Of a stretch of DNA of 64,000 bases, positions 42,246 through 53,988 are shown in pieces. Under the pieces are notes generated by a model. It saw only the letters and a list, made by a program, of their open reading frames with translations. It was not told the DNA's origin and did no database searches. The stretch is from Bipolaris cookei. Its lineage: Eukaryota; Ascomycota; Dothideomycetes; Pleosporales; Pleosporaceae. The DNA lies in NCBI GenBank assembly GCA_002286855.1, contig NRSV01000054.1:62001-126000 (forward strand), in the 5' to 3' direction. The position numbers and the translations under genes are program-made. Each line of letters starts with the position of its first letter. Within the stretch, counting starts at the first letter, position 1.

Positions 42246-43122
42246 TTACGAAGTATCCATAGACTGCACGCCATCATCCTCAACCTCTTGCTGTTGATCC
42301 ACTTTCAACCTCTCCACCTCGGCCCTCAACATTTCAATCTCCCTCTCCTGCGCCCTCATCTTCTCCAGCGCCATTTCGATCAACCGCGCTTTATTCACCG
42401 TCTTCTTTTCTCCGGCTGCAACGCTGGATCTCCTACTCTTATCACCCCCCTCTTCCTTGTCTCCCTCCGCAATACTCCCACCACCGTTACCATTACACTC
42501 CTCCTCCCTCCCCCTCATAACCACAAAACACGTCGTCCCACTCCCAAACGTCACCTCCCCATCCAGCAAAAACTCCGCTAGGTCAACCATGGCGTTCTTC
42601 ATACGGTCGCGCCGCGCCTGCTCAGCCGCACGGTGCGTCGCGCGCTTCATCATGACGCCCGAGGCCATTGCGGTGCTAAAGTGGAGTCCCATTTCGAGGT
42701 GTTGGCCCGAGGAGATGAGTTCGTAGTTTGATTTTGAGGCGAGAAGGTCGGCTTGCGGGGTTATTACGCCGCCAGCGCCTAGTGCATACGTTAGTATTTG
42801 TTGATAGTTTGGGGGCTTGGGATTTTGAGGGGACAGATGGGATAGATGGGACACACCATTTCGATCAGCAGAAGATATACTGCTGCCTCTCCGCGCTATG
42901 GGGACTTTGTTGGGGGGTGGAATGGAGGAGGCGTGGGATATTGAGGATATGGTACTTGCGGTGTCTGCTGCTATGGAGGGGGAGCGCATTGAGGAGACGG
43001 TGGGGGAGGTGATGGATTGGGAGGCTATTGAGGGGGTTTTGATGGGTCGTACGGGATGTATGGGTATCTGAACTGGCTGGATCTGTTGTTGGGTTGGCTG
43101 TGCTTGGGCCGATGGTTGGACA

Positions 43123-43154
<32 letters not shown>

Positions 43155-43292
43155 GGCGCTCTCTCGAACTGGACTGTATCTCCTCCTCTTTTTGAAAATT
43201 TGCGGCCACGTCCTGCTCAGCGGACCGCGATGATGACTGCTTTCGTTCCGGTCGGCGACCAGCGGTCCGCTTGGGTGTGGATAGGGCTGCAT
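42246..43292 (-). CDS. Basic helix-loop-helix transcription factor
   Basis: Exons 42857..43292 and 42246..42778 on the minus strand give 322 aa. The intron has GTGTGT, a TACTAAC branch site and CTAG. The N-terminal half is low-complexity: a Gln run (about 10 residues) near residue 50, then Pro/Ser-rich sequence. The bHLH region lies near residues 188-285: basic helix KRATHRAAEQARRDRMKNAM, helix 1 into VDLAEFLL, a long loop with KSRRSSVAAGEKKTVN, and helix 2 running into a leucine-zipper-like KMRAQEREIEMLRAEVERL. The basic region resembles Pho4/NUC-1-type fungal factors, so an E-box-binding role is likely; the target pathway is not shown. The loop is unusually long, about 60 residues. Confidence 0.78.
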
Positions 43293-44327
43293 GATTTGGG
43301 TGACGAAAGAACCAGGACTTGAGAGAACAAAACTTTGCGGGGTTTGGTGGATTTGTTACAAATATTCTTTGTTGCCAATAAAGTTGATATGATGTCAAAT
43401 TCCACCATATGGGGTCCGGTCACGCACACGGGCCAGATGTGTCAGATTTGGCTGAACCTGCTGCTAGCAGGATATCACTAAGGGGAGTGTGATGGAGCGG
43501 AGAAGGTGTGTCGCTAGCAACCAGAGCAATGTCAGGGGCAGGACAGAAAACACGGGGTGAGGCCACGGGACTGGGGGAAAGGGAGAGAGCGTGATTAGTT
43601 GAAGTTGGGCATGTACGGCAGCGGTGCAGGCGGGTAAGAGTGAGATTATGCGTGCGAAGCGGACCGGCTTTGACCTCATCCATGGGGCGAAGAGGCGTAA
43701 TTGAACGCGGGATCTGGAACGAGTTCCGCACCCATGCTTGCGCGTGCCCTCCGTTAAAAAGCAACGGGCGTATGCAGTGAGCATGGCAGCGAGTGAAGCT
43801 TTGGCTTGGCAGATGGCCAGCGACGGGCGTACTGCTGCTGACCCGGGGGTGCGAGGCACATGCGGGCCAGCCAACCGCACGCCGCCGCGAGGGCACATGG
43901 CCGCCAAGTCGTCGACACATGGCGGAGAGGCCCCCCTGCTGCGAGCCCAGCGCGCCGAGTGCTTAGCTGCCACGACTATGGCCCTTGGAGTGACATTTGT
44001 TCTCTCTGCTACCCTCCCAGTTCGCCCTCCATTGCGGTGGGGCCTAGCCGCATGCTTCCGTGCTGGGACTTTGCGGGGTTACCTTCTTCATTCGGGGCTA
44101 CCCTCTGGCTCCACTCCGAGCCCCCATATCACCAAGCCATCAATCGGCGCTCAGGACCATCGCACGTGTGCACCCCCATGCTGGCCTGCCGATGGAGACT
44201 CTTATCTACCGTCTTTTCAATGAAACCCAGCCTACTGCTTTTTATATTACAATATCGCTCCAGTCGCCACAAAATAAAAGTGTATCGATACTCGCTGCAA
44301 AACACGCCAAATGATGCCACCCCCCAT
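43293..44327. other. Intergenic, GC-rich, upstream of the bHLH gene
   Basis: It contains long overlapping frames on both strands (for example 43464-43973 and 43860-44900), none with recognisable domains; they look like a result of high GC. It should hold the bHLH promoter and the 3' end of the MFS-like gene. Confidence 0.5.
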
Positions 44328-45995
44328 CTAGGTCGAGCTGTTCATCCTGCTAACCAATTCGTGGCTGTCGTGCCTCTCCTTCCTGTTGCCCCGAGCTCCA
44401 GGTATATACTCCAGATCCTCCTCATCGTCGTCCTCGTCGTCCTCGTCCTCGATATCCATGTCCAGTACCTCCTCGCTAAGCATCTTGGGATTCAAAGAGA
44501 ACGCTCCTTTGGGAACAAAGGTGCTCGCCAAAACCAATACCGATATGATGGTGAACTGCACGCCCGCCACGTTCAAGATGGCCCCGTGAATCTCGTCGTT
44601 GTCTCGGTCCGAGATGCGGTCGATGTATGTTCCGAGGCACGCAGATGCGATGGCGTACATGACAATGTACGTGCTATAGAGAAATGCCATGACGGCTCCC
44701 AGTGCCGATACGTTCTGCGACTTGGACTCGATTCGAGCAAGCGACGCCTGGATATATGCCGCCAGAGACACATCACCTGCGGCCCATCCGAAGCTGATGG
44801 GCAGGAAGGTCGCTGCCACAATCCACGCTTGTGCCACGTCGTTTTGCGGAGGACGCCAGTAGGGCAAATACCACACAATCAGCAGACCAAGCGCATCTAG
44901 TCGAAGCCATGGTATCGGCGTCTGCACCAAGTTTGTGAAAATGAAGACAAACAGGGCCCCCAATAGCTCACCGAAGTTCGACCCTCCCACCATGATTTGT
45001 GACCAGGCCGAGTTTCCAAAGTACCGCCGCGCAACTGCAGGCGCAATGGCATTCTCCAGGTATCGATGGGCGTAAAGTGCAATTGCATATCCAGGCAGCA
45101 GCCAGATAAACTTGCGATGTGTGAAGATGAGTTTGGCACCGGTTCCAACAGACTCGAAAAAGAGGTAGAAGCCACTGATGACAGCCTTGACATAGTTGGG
45201 CTCGCCCTCAGTCACCGAAGCCCGGGTCTCCCTTGGTATGCTCTGCTCATGGATAAAGTACCAGAGAATCGATGCGGCAGCGAAGAAGATGGGCGTGATG
45301 ACAAAGCTAAAGTTGTTCCCGAGGCGGGGGATAAGGGCAAGTGCCGTGCAAAAAGCACCTGCTGTTCCACTTGTCTCATAGAAGATGTGCACCAACGAGT
45401 CCATCCGGCGAAGCTTCTGAATGTTGCCGCCTACGAGATCCCGAGGTATAACGCGTCGGATCAGTTCAACCATACCGTAGACTATGCCACAGACGCAATC
45501 TAATACTCATCAGCATATGTGCGCAGTACTTCGGATAGGGCCATTCTTACAGATGGGTATCATCGCGTCCGTGTCGTAGTCGCCATAGTAGCTGAAGTCA
45601 TCTTTAGGCCATCCGCGTGGCACAAATCTACCACCAGTTGCGGCATCGAGTATCAGCAACAGACTGCTCATGAACGCAAACACGAGCACCGCGCAAGCTA
45701 GCACGTTCTTGGTCGGATACCGCTTGATCAGAGGCGCAATCAGGATGGACCCTATGCACTGAAATGCCTGATTTAGGCCTGTCAAAATACCGACGCGCTG
45801 AAATGTGATGGAAATGTGTGTCGTCTTCTCCAGTTCGTCGTATCGATTCGTTGCAAGTGCGATGACTGATCCGTTAAAAGCCTCGAGCCCAAACTTGTAC
45901 ATCATAATGCCGGCAATGTAAATGGCAATGTTGCGGCGCTCTAGAGGCGTGTAAATGTTCCATGTTTCTCGGACGACAGCAATGGGTCGGACCAT
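44328..45995 (-). CDS. MFS-like membrane transporter, substrate unknown
   Basis: Exons 45551..45995 and 44328..45499 on the minus strand give 538 aa, with a 51-nt GTAAGA..TTAG intron; the join restores MIPIYCVCGIVYGMVELIRR. About 12 hydrophobic helices are visible, for example IAIYIAGIMMYKFGLEAF, VLACAVLVFAFMSSLLLIL and QFTIISVLVLASTFV. The cytoplasmic loop GMVELIRRVIPRDLVGGN follows the fourth helix region. The C-terminal tail is strongly acidic (DMDIEDEDDEDDDEEDLEY) and then basic. ATG 45995 (MVRPIAVVRETWNIYTPLER) is used; the open frame extends seven codons further without an ATG. It looks like a conserved fungal MFS family, but I cannot name a substrate. Confidence 0.75.
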
Positions 45996-47196
45996 GTCGA
46001 CGATCAAAGCACACAAGCGTGCGGCAGCAGTGCTACAGAGAGCAAAAGCGAATCCGCAAATGCGGAGAGACCTTGTTTATACGTCCAGAATGCCGGAACG
46101 CTGGTGTTGACAAAAACAGCCAATGAGAACAAGAGAAGCCTGCATGTGGAGTTACCGGTTCGCTACAGGCATGCGTGAGTATTTACGCATCACAACAGCC
46201 GAATCTGTGACGAGGAGGCATCTCAAGAACCCACAAATTCACGCTCTTAGGAGACGGCGGAGCTCTGCTCTTCAAGGCCAAGTGGTACCATGGCATCGCC
46301 CTAGTCCTAATGAGGTTCGGCATTCGCGTTAGATACTGACCAGTCAGACCCCCCACGTGGCTGACATACCATGTCTGGGCAGACCAGGGGAGTCGCATTA
46401 GCCATGAGAATGGTCGCGACAGTCGTAATGCACGTGAGCAAAAATCCTTCATGAGTTCTTGTCATACCAAGGGGCTAGATACTGTAATCTGAGCGGCATT
46501 GCTAACCTTTGATTGACAAAAAAAGCAGATAGTGGAAAATGTTGGTGAACTGAGGCGTTCGATGTCAAGTTCAAGGTTGATATAATTTTGCCCTTTTCTG
46601 TCAAGACGGTCGAATACTAACAACTAATAACATGGGCCAGACCTTGGGACTCGCCAAGTTAGCCTTTCAATTAATCCTTGGGCTTTGCGCGATATTGTGA
46701 CAGTGCATCACCAGTGCCAGACGGATTTAGAACAGTCTGAGTGAATTGGCATGGTCTCGAATGTTCCTGCATTAGGCTTGTGGATCCTTCGACCCTTGAC
46801 AGTCGAGTAGATTGTAAGGCGACATGCTTTTCCTGATTCAGATTGTGACGGATTAAATTGTAGCTGCATGAGACACCGCATGTAGCAGATAGAGCTACAG
46901 AGATGCTCAACATTCAGACTGCGCAGATTATAAGCGTATAAAGTAGAGATGCTGTGACCCTCTTAGCAGCCCTCCTGTCTTCAATCAGCCGAATGATCAG
47001 ACTGTGAACTAGCTGATAGGCTGACCTGCTAGTGCTTGGAACCTTTACATGAACGTTGAATACTGCATCCTTGGAGGATCCGGCTGGTCTTCGTATGAAA
47101 GTATATAGTAGTATATGGATGCGCATAGGTAGCGCGTCGTAGCTATCGCAGGGTATCAGCGCACTCTTGAGTGCAGAGTGAGTGCAAAGTAGGGCA
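45996..47196. other. Intergenic, no gene recognised
   Basis: This 1.2-kb stretch should include the MFS-like promoter and the 3' region of CWC21. Short frames on both strands are not convincing, and no repeat or RNA gene was recognised. Confidence 0.5.
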
Positions 47197-47748
47197 TTAT
47201 TCCGAATCGTCTTCCTTGTATCGCCTGGCCTCCTTGGCCTTCTCAAGTTTCTCCTCGTCTTCAGCTTCTCTCTTGGCAAGGCTCTCACGCATTCTTTCCT
47301 CCTGCTTCCTCCAGTGGCTGCCCTCCTCGTAGTCTTCGCTGATGCCCAGCGCCTTGCGCAGCCTTTCGCTCTCTTCTATCTTCGCCTTGGCCAAGTCGTG
47401 GACCTGATGCGATTTGAGTCGCTTTGCATTCGGCCCCAAGTCTCTGCCGTCCTTGCGCTCCTGGTCTAGTTTGCGACGCAACGCTTCGCACTGGTCGTCG
47501 ATTTCGTCTTCATCAACACCCTCGTCTTCGAGCTTGTCTCGCAGCTCGAGAACCTTGACTTCGATTTCACGCTTCGCTTCGTGCTCGAGGATCTCGGCGT
47601 CTGGCTGTCTTGGGCGGTGTTTGGCTTGGTCCCAATCTTTTGGGTAGGGCTGAATCTTGTCGCGTGGTCTGAGGAGCGATCGGTTTTTCTGTACATAACC
47701 CGAGGTACCACTACCTCTTGGGGTGGTGAGGCCTACATTGTCGGCCAT
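47197..47748 (-). CDS. CWC21: Pre-mRNA-splicing factor Cwc21
   Basis: Single exon, 183 aa from ATG 47748 (MADNVGLTTPRGSGTSGYVQ). This N-terminus, with NVGLTTPRGSGTSGYVQKN, is the hallmark of Cwc21/SRRM2 proteins. The cwf21 domain follows at about residues 50-100 (EILEHEAKREIEVKVLELRD, then LEDEGVDEDEIDDQC). The rest is a charged helix ending YKEDDSE. Cwc21 associates with Prp8 and Snu114 in the activated spliceosome. ATG 47748 is preferred over the in-frame one 69 bases upstream because it begins at the conserved motif. It is divergent from CDC123 with only 249 bp between start codons. Confidence 0.93.
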   Translation of the reverse strand: MADNVGLTTPRGSGTSGYVQKNRSLLRPRDKIQPYPKDWDQAKHRPRQPDAEILEHEAKREIEVKVLELRDKLEDEGVDEDEIDDQCEALRRKLDQERKDGRDLGPNAKRLKSHQVHDLAKAKIEESERLRKALGISEDYEEGSHWRKQEERMRESLAKREAEDEEKLEKAKEARRYKEDDSE

Positions 47749-47997
47749 GGTTTGATATTTGATGATATGCAAGGTGAAGGTATTGTGTCGGTCAGAATGG
47801 TGGCCAAGGACAGCCACTAGTTTGCGGCGAGCTCGGAGGTGAGGAAAGGCCCGAGCTTGCCTAGTGACGGAATCGCAGTTGCCCCACCAAAACTTTCCCT
47901 TGACTATGAAGACTCACCCAGCAATGGAGTCACTACTCTGTCTGGCACCTGTTTGCCATCATTTTGGACGCTGCTTCGCCCCTGCACTTGATTCAAC
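47749..47997. promoter_or_regulatory. Compact bidirectional promoter CWC21 / CDC123
   Basis: Only 249 bp separate the two start codons, so both core promoters and 5' leaders share it. Confidence 0.6.
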
Positions 47998-49286
47998 ATG
48001 ATCGCACAAGATACAACCAGCGAAAATGTCCCTGCTGGACCTGTGGAGATGGGATATACCGAGTTGCCCTTCCCCCCAGTCACCAAACAGCACATTTTGA
48101 ACTGCTCCTACCACAGTTGGCACCCAAAGTCAGTTGATATCCTAAGAGTCAGTATTCTCTTTGTTCTAATCCCAATAGATATCGTGCTGTAACGCCCAAA
48201 GCGCGTCTCATCCCACTTCCATCCACCTTTCTCGAATACCTCCGCTCAGATGGCATCGTCCTGCCTCCCGAAGAGCGTGACGACCCTTCGTGGTCAGACA
48301 ACGACAGTGGCATCTTCTCAGGCGTTGACAATAATGATGATGATGCTGAGGAGAGCATAGACCCTAGTGCAGAGTGGCGCGACACCCACGAGACCATCGA
48401 GCGCACCATCGAGGAGCTGGGCGGTAAAGTCGCTCCCAAGCTCAACTGGAGTGCGCCAAAGGATGCAACATGGATAGCGGCAACCAACAGCATGGAGTGC
48501 CGGACGCCAAACGACATCTACCTACTCCTCAAAAGTAGCGACTTTGTCACCCACGATCTTGTACATGCTTTTGACGACACAGCCGATCAGTCCACAACGC
48601 CAGACTCGACGATCCCATACCATCTCGTGCTGCGAAAGTGGATCACGCTCAACCCCAGCGTCGAGTTCCGATGTTTCGTGCGCAATAGGCATTTGATTGC
48701 CCTATGCCAACGGGACTTGAACCACTTTGACTTTCTGTTCAACATGCAGGATAAGCTACGAGACACGATCCAGGACTTCTTCGACGCTAAACTGCGTGAT
48801 ACGTTTCCAGACCCAAACTTCACTTTTGATGTATACGTGCCGCCGCCCCATGACAGGGTTTGGGTCATCGACTTTAATCCCTGGGCTGTACGGACAGATC
48901 CAATGGTCTTTTCGTGGATGGAATTGCTCACCATGAACGTGCCAGAGGCAGCATCAGCCGAGGAGACGACTATGCGTCTGAAGATAGCCCAGCCAGAAGC
49001 CAAGAGTGAATCTGTTCCAGTGGCCAATGATGCGTTGGAGGAAGAGGACGTCTCAGACGATGATGGCATTGAGGAAGTATGGCAGCCAGAGTTCCGACTG
49101 GTACGGAAAGACGACCCAGAGGCTTATGGTTTCACGACTCCGCAGTACAGCGCTCACAAGTTGCCCAAAGATGTGGTGGACGCGAGCAGGGGAGGCGAAG
49201 GACAGCTGAGGGAGTTTGCTATGCAGTGGGAGCAGGCCCAGAAGTTGGCTGAGCAACAAAGGGCGGAAGATAGTGAGGACGATTAG
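47998..49286 (+). CDS. CDC123: Cell division cycle protein 123 (D123 family)
   Basis: Exons 47998..48128 and 48179..49286 give 412 aa; the GTCAGT..ATAG intron restores HPKYRAVTPKARLIPLP. D123 family features run throughout: FPPVTKQHILNCSYHSW, LPSTFLEYLRSDGIVLPP, KLNWSAPKDATWIA, the basic-acidic VLRKWITLNPSVEFRCFVRN and VWVIDFNPWAVRTDP near residues 200-300. Cdc123 is an ATP-grasp-fold chaperone that assembles the eIF2 complex through eIF2-gamma, so it controls translation start and cell-cycle entry. Between residues 70 and 100 there is an acidic insert, and the C-terminal tail is acidic (EDSEDD). Confidence 0.93.
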
Positions 49287-49914
49287 ATTTGTGTGTGTAG
49301 TGGGTCGTGTTGTGGCTATGGATACAGCCCACAGGTAAACATCACTCAAGCAGAACAACACATGAGCCGCCAGATGACTATTGCTTTTGTCTAACAAAGA
49401 GTCATCTTCTCTGACAGCTTAGCGTCTGTGAGTACCAGCTGGTAATGTATGATTGGACATTTTGAACATGTGCCTGGGAGGGTGACCCGCCTCGTCGCGT
49501 GAGGCTGCCGGCCCGCCACCGTGACTCGCCCGCGCAGGCCACCTGCTTGTTTCACCGCCGGCCTCCCCACACGTCCCATTCGACAAGAGTCGATCGACTC
49601 CACAAGCCGCATTGCCTAGGACAACGTCGACTTCGGTGCCGACTTTTGGGTACACTTTTCATCGCACGTGCTTTAAGATGAATGGTCCTCTGTTCCCATA
49701 GATTTGACACGCTGTTCCCACGGTACACTACGTCCAGCACTGCATAGCTAGCCACGCCTACATACTTGCACCCACCACATCGCTACCATATTCCACTTGA
49801 ACCTTGACATCGTCTACATCACCACTCCTGCTTCCCTGCCCTCCAAACATCACAATAATACAACACACCATTTACAAATCACGCAGCTGCATTGAGCTTC
49901 CCTGCCTACACGCC
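49287..49914. other. Intergenic, no gene recognised
   Basis: Spacer between two plus-strand genes. A GC-rich part at 49480-49600 carries short frames on both strands with no family resemblance. Confidence 0.5.
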
Positions 49915-51141
49915 ATGGACACCCCAGACAGCACTTACAGTGGCTTCTTGTCCTTGCCCACTGAGATACGATGTCAGATCTACGATTACTTACTTGCTGA
50001 ATCATACGCCATTACCATCAGCGCCGGATACACAATTTCCCATGGTATTCGGATACAAGACCGCGCTCGCAAGACTGAGATTCCAGGTTTGCCACTCCAT
50101 CTCGCGCCGATAGCACGACGCGGACACGACGCATCCCTCCTCTCCGTCACGAAGCCTCCAACGATCGCCCTTGAAGATGGACAGATGGACGATATTGAGG
50201 GCGAGAATCTGGGGCTCTCGGCACCATTGGCACTGTCATTGACTTCTCATCTGGTCAAGGACGAGCTGAGTGATTGCATGCGGAGGCGAAACCACATGTT
50301 GGATGCGCGAGCTGTGTACGATTACGATGGTGTTCTTCAAGACGACGAAGAGAACGTTGAAGGCATATCACTCCATGTGTCATACCCATACGGAGTTCTG
50401 GTCTTGAAGAGCCAGTATCCGTACTTGCTAAAGCAAGCACGGAGAGTCTACGTTTCTGGCTATTACACGCCTCTTCTCGAAGAAGAGCCAACTGTCTCAG
50501 ATCCTAGCAACAGCGAGGATTTGACACCATCAAACAGCCTTGCAGCGCCTTCTTTCAATACTCCAGTGTCAGGCCCTACGACGAGCTTTACAGCCACACA
50601 CAGCAATTCCTCAAGACGACCCACCCGCCACAGCGCAAATAGAAGCCCCTCTCGTCCACGCCTCCGCATGGGCGTGCCACTTCCACGCCAATCATGCCAT
50701 GCCTCAAGCATCGCCACAGCTTTCCCCGTATTTTCCAAATCTACTGCAACACACGCTCCAGCTGCCCTTGCACACCTCGTATCTACCATAATGCCAAAAA
50801 ACCTTACTTCTCTTACGAAATTCACGGCTCGTATCCTCTTTCCGGGGGAGAACACGTATGGCAGCGTTTGGGGTGACGACAACAGCCCCATCACTCACAT
50901 CTTGCGCAGTATCTGCGGCGGCAAGATCAATATGAAAGTGCTAAGGTGTAATTTGGGTACGGGACTTAAGTTGACAGCAAGACCAAAGCCATCGAGTCGC
51001 ATTGTGAGTACGAGTTGGGTCAATTGGAAGAAGGGAGATTTCATAGTAGAAGGCAGTCCCAATGCTGCAAGAAGGGCGAGTGGGTCACTGAGTGTGAGCG
51101 ATCTGGATCAGTTTTTGAGGGGCGTTCAATGTGGTGCGTGA
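49915..51141 (+). CDS. F-box-like / fungal LPTEIR-motif protein
   Basis: 408 aa from ATG 49915 (MDTPDSTYSGFLSLPTEIRC). The N-terminal FLSLPTEIRCQIYDYLL is the F-box-like helix seen in many fungal proteins of the 2EXR/F-box type. Residues around 125-190 contain LALSLTSHLVKDELSDCMRR and HVSYPYGVLVLKSQYPYLLK, typical of the body of such proteins, and a Ser/Thr/Pro-rich linker covers about residues 195-290. The function is not shown by the sequence; a substrate-adaptor role is only a possibility. The frame is open 37 codons upstream with an in-frame ATG at 49804, but ATG 49915 sits just before the conserved motif. Confidence 0.65.
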   Translation: MDTPDSTYSGFLSLPTEIRCQIYDYLLAESYAITISAGYTISHGIRIQDRARKTEIPGLPLHLAPIARRGHDASLLSVTKPPTIALEDGQMDDIEGENLGLSAPLALSLTSHLVKDELSDCMRRRNHMLDARAVYDYDGVLQDDEENVEGISLHVSYPYGVLVLKSQYPYLLKQARRVYVSGYYTPLLEEEPTVSDPSNSEDLTPSNSLAAPSFNTPVSGPTTSFTATHSNSSRRPTRHSANRSPSRPRLRMGVPLPRQSCHASSIATAFPVFSKSTATHAPAALAHLVSTIMPKNLTSLTKFTARILFPGENTYGSVWGDDNSPITHILRSICGGKINMKVLRCNLGTGLKLTARPKPSSRIVSTSWVNWKKGDFIVEGSPNAARRASGSLSVSDLDQFLRGVQCGA

Positions 51142-51396
51142 TGAGGATTCTATGGCATATGCTTGCCTTTGAATGAATCCATCAGCTTGCTATGTTTAGT
51201 ATTTGTGCTCTACACTATAACGGTCAGCCATGGCTGCATTTGATTCTGAAACTAGTGATCTAATGAGCAATCTACAAGTGACTTTTTCTCTGGTATAGGA
51301 GAGGACCATACATTTCATCTTGTATTGTGATCTATGGATATCTTATTGATAGTGTAGCTTGCAGATGCGCAGAACATTTCCAATCGCGAAATGAAA

Positions 51397-53327
51397 TCAC
51401 CAGATAAACCACTTGACAGCGCTTGGTATCCCCTCGGCCAAATCTCTTGCATCCGAGAACCCAACTCTTACTTTTCGATCCTCGTCGTCAGGATATGTCA
51501 GCCAAAAAGAAATGATGCGCAGCTGCTCTGGCACCTCCACATCGCCCACTGCATCGTCACTAGAAATGTTCAGTTCCGCTCTCGTACGTTCCTGCTCGAG
51601 CGACAAAGCCTTGTCCGCTATCCAACCGGCAACCATGCCATCCCAGAAGCCTTCTCTTCGAGGATGGCTCAGCATCAACCCGACAGCATGCCGCCGCAGT
51701 GCCTGGCAGGAAGCAGGCGCCCGGATAGCTATGAACCACAATGCCGCCGTTGGTCCCATTGAAGTCATAAAAACCGGTGTAAACTTGTTCCCGGGCACAA
51801 CTAACAGCTGATCACATAGATCAAAGATATTGGCAAACAGTGCCGCCTCGTCAAACGGCGTCTTGAACGGCTCTTTGGCATGCTGGAACGTAGCCAAGCA
51901 AGGGAATCTTGCCACGATATCCGCCCGGGGCAGCCGCAGCAAATACTCCATCTGACACTGCATCAGCTCGAGCGCAATAAGCGGCTGCGTAAACTCCTTG
52001 CGACGACCCATCTCCGCCTCCTCCCACAACCTTTTCATAACCCTCGCTCCAGCATAAACCCTATCCACAAGCTCCCCCAGCTCCACTTCAACCTGCTCCT
52101 CTTCCCCCACTTCTCTCAAAAAAGTCTTTTGGTTAAACGCATGGATATGGCTAAGCAAACACTCCATATGCCGCAGCACGCCCAACAAACTCGTCATACT
52201 CAGCTTCCCGCACACCTCCAACGCCTGACCCCCACTCTTCACTTTCGGTTTCGCAACCCAGCTTCTGGATTGCGCAGATGGCATAACAGCACGTATCTGT
52301 GCATCCAGCGCCACGAAAATTGTGCGTAGCGATTCCAGCTCCACCGCATGCTCTGTCACTATCTCACCCTCATCATCCATCTCGTTGAGCATGCGAATCC
52401 CACTTCGCAAATGCTCCGTGGCATGTTTCTGGTACCCCTGAAGACAACACATGCTACTGAAGAGAATTGCGCACGTCATTAGTGTCATCTTGGTCTCCCT
52501 CGAGGCTTTCGCATCGCTCGCTTCGCCCTTCTCCAGTAACACCTTGATAGCGCGGTTGGACTGTAGAAGAGCGAATCGCAAGTGCTGATCTGCCATTGAG
52601 CTTTCAGGAATGTGAGAATACTGGCCTTCGTGGAAGCGCCGGTACATGGCGCCGAGGGCGATGATGCAGTGCTGGATTGCGAGTTCGCGGTGCGCGGCTT
52701 GCAGGACTTCGCGTTGCCAGAAGGGGGAGTCGAGGAAGCCGCGCAGTTTGGGGATGGCGTGGGATGTGAAGAAGGAGAAGCTGGATTTCTCCTCGGTGGT
52801 GGAGAGGGGGAGGGCTGGGGCGAGGAGGGTGTGAGGGTAGTGGATGCGTAGGGCGCGGTGGTTGGGTCCTGAGCGGGATGATGATGGTTGTTGTTGTTGT
52901 TGTTGTTGTTGTTGGGTTTCTGGGGATAAGAAGGTGCTGGTCTTGGGGGATTTGAAGGTTGAGTCGTAGCCGTCGCAGGTGCGGCCTGTGGAGGTGCAGC
53001 GGGTACAGTGAGGTTTTTCTTCGCCGCATTTTATGCGGCGTATTCTGTAGATCTGTTAGCATAGCTTTGTTGTTATCCTACTCTGAATCATTTCTTAAAA
53101 TCTCGCCTGCATTTCTGTATTCGGCAGGACGATTAGTCCTTCAACGAAACATATCGAGCCATTGGCTATGGAATCGTGCCTTGACCCCAACGTACTACTA
53201 AATCAACCACATCCATCTCTTTCTCCCTCTCCATACAGATGCTAATAACTTACTTGCACGTCTTACACCCCGACCTCGCCTTGGGCTTCCAAGCCCTCTG
53301 TCGCGGCTTTCCCGCCACCAGTTCCAT
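51397..53327 (-). CDS. Zn(II)2Cys6 binuclear cluster transcription factor
   Basis: Exons 53254..53327 and 51397..53044 on the minus strand give 573 aa. The spliced N-terminus MELVAGKPRQRAWKPKARSG leads into a perfect zinc cluster, CX2CX6CX6CX2CX6C (CKTCKIRRIKC, then CGEEKPHCTRC and TSTGRTCDGY). The 209-nt intron falls inside the cluster, between CKTC and IRRIK. An eight-residue Gln run encoded by CAA repeats lies near residue 70. The remainder is the helical regulatory half of fungal C6 factors (LDSPFWQREVLQAAHREL, AIQHCIIALGAMYRRF, and later VPEQLRIISFWLTYP). Targets cannot be inferred. A search using only uninterrupted frames from an ATG would lose the zinc cluster. Confidence 0.88.
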
Positions 53328-53988
53328 ACTACCTGTTTTCTTCCAACCCGGTGCTCGTCGTCGTTCAACTAGAACAACGAAATCGACTCGAAAAAGCAGG
53401 TCCAAACGTACACAGCAAAACAAAAGAGTTTTGCGATGAAGGTGATGTAACACACTGAGTACGCCAAATGGTACTATGAATGTTCCACGCGAGGGCAACT
53501 TTTTGAGGCTGGCACTTGCATGATGCAGCGTTGCGGCGCAGGGGTGGCGGGGGGCTGTTAGGCACCAGCTATAATTGGTTGTTGGACCCGGGGGTTTTAT
53601 TTTGAGGTCTGCCTAATAGAGTGGTCCATAATGCGTGGTTGGACAGGGTTTACGATCCTACCGATGCACTGGAATCGGGGTTGGGGGTTTTAGAGGGTCG
53701 TTGGGGCTTGATGGTAGGTAGTAGGTACATTGCGTTACGGGGCGAATTGTTGGTATTACGGCTCGACGGTTGGAAAATGTGACTTCTTTTTTTTAAGAAA
53801 GGGATTACGGTCTTGGTGTATAACTATAAATTATTGTGATCTATACAAGCAACTGTCTCAAGGTACAACGAAGACGGGAGCTATTGGATTCAGCGTCGGA
53901 GATTCCATCCTCAGCCATCCGACCATTTAGAGCTATTAATCTATACGCCTGCGCCACATTTTAACACTCAAAATAGCAAACACACAGC
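53328..53988. other. Intergenic, upstream of the Zn2Cys6 gene
   Basis: The plus strand turns from C-rich to strongly G-rich near 53450, with GGGGTTGGGGGTTTTAGAGG-like sequence at 53680-53700. No gene is seen. It should hold the Zn2Cys6 promoter and the permease 3' end. Confidence 0.5.

Noticed and set aside
43464..44900. Long overlapping frames on both strands upstream of the bHLH gene
   Set aside because: High GC removes stops. No domain, and one of them overlaps the well-supported MFS-like gene on the other strand.
52604..53062. 152-codon Arg/Pro-rich minus-strand frame
   Set aside because: It is an off-frame shadow of the zinc-cluster exon; the correct frame is open across the same stretch and encodes the cluster.
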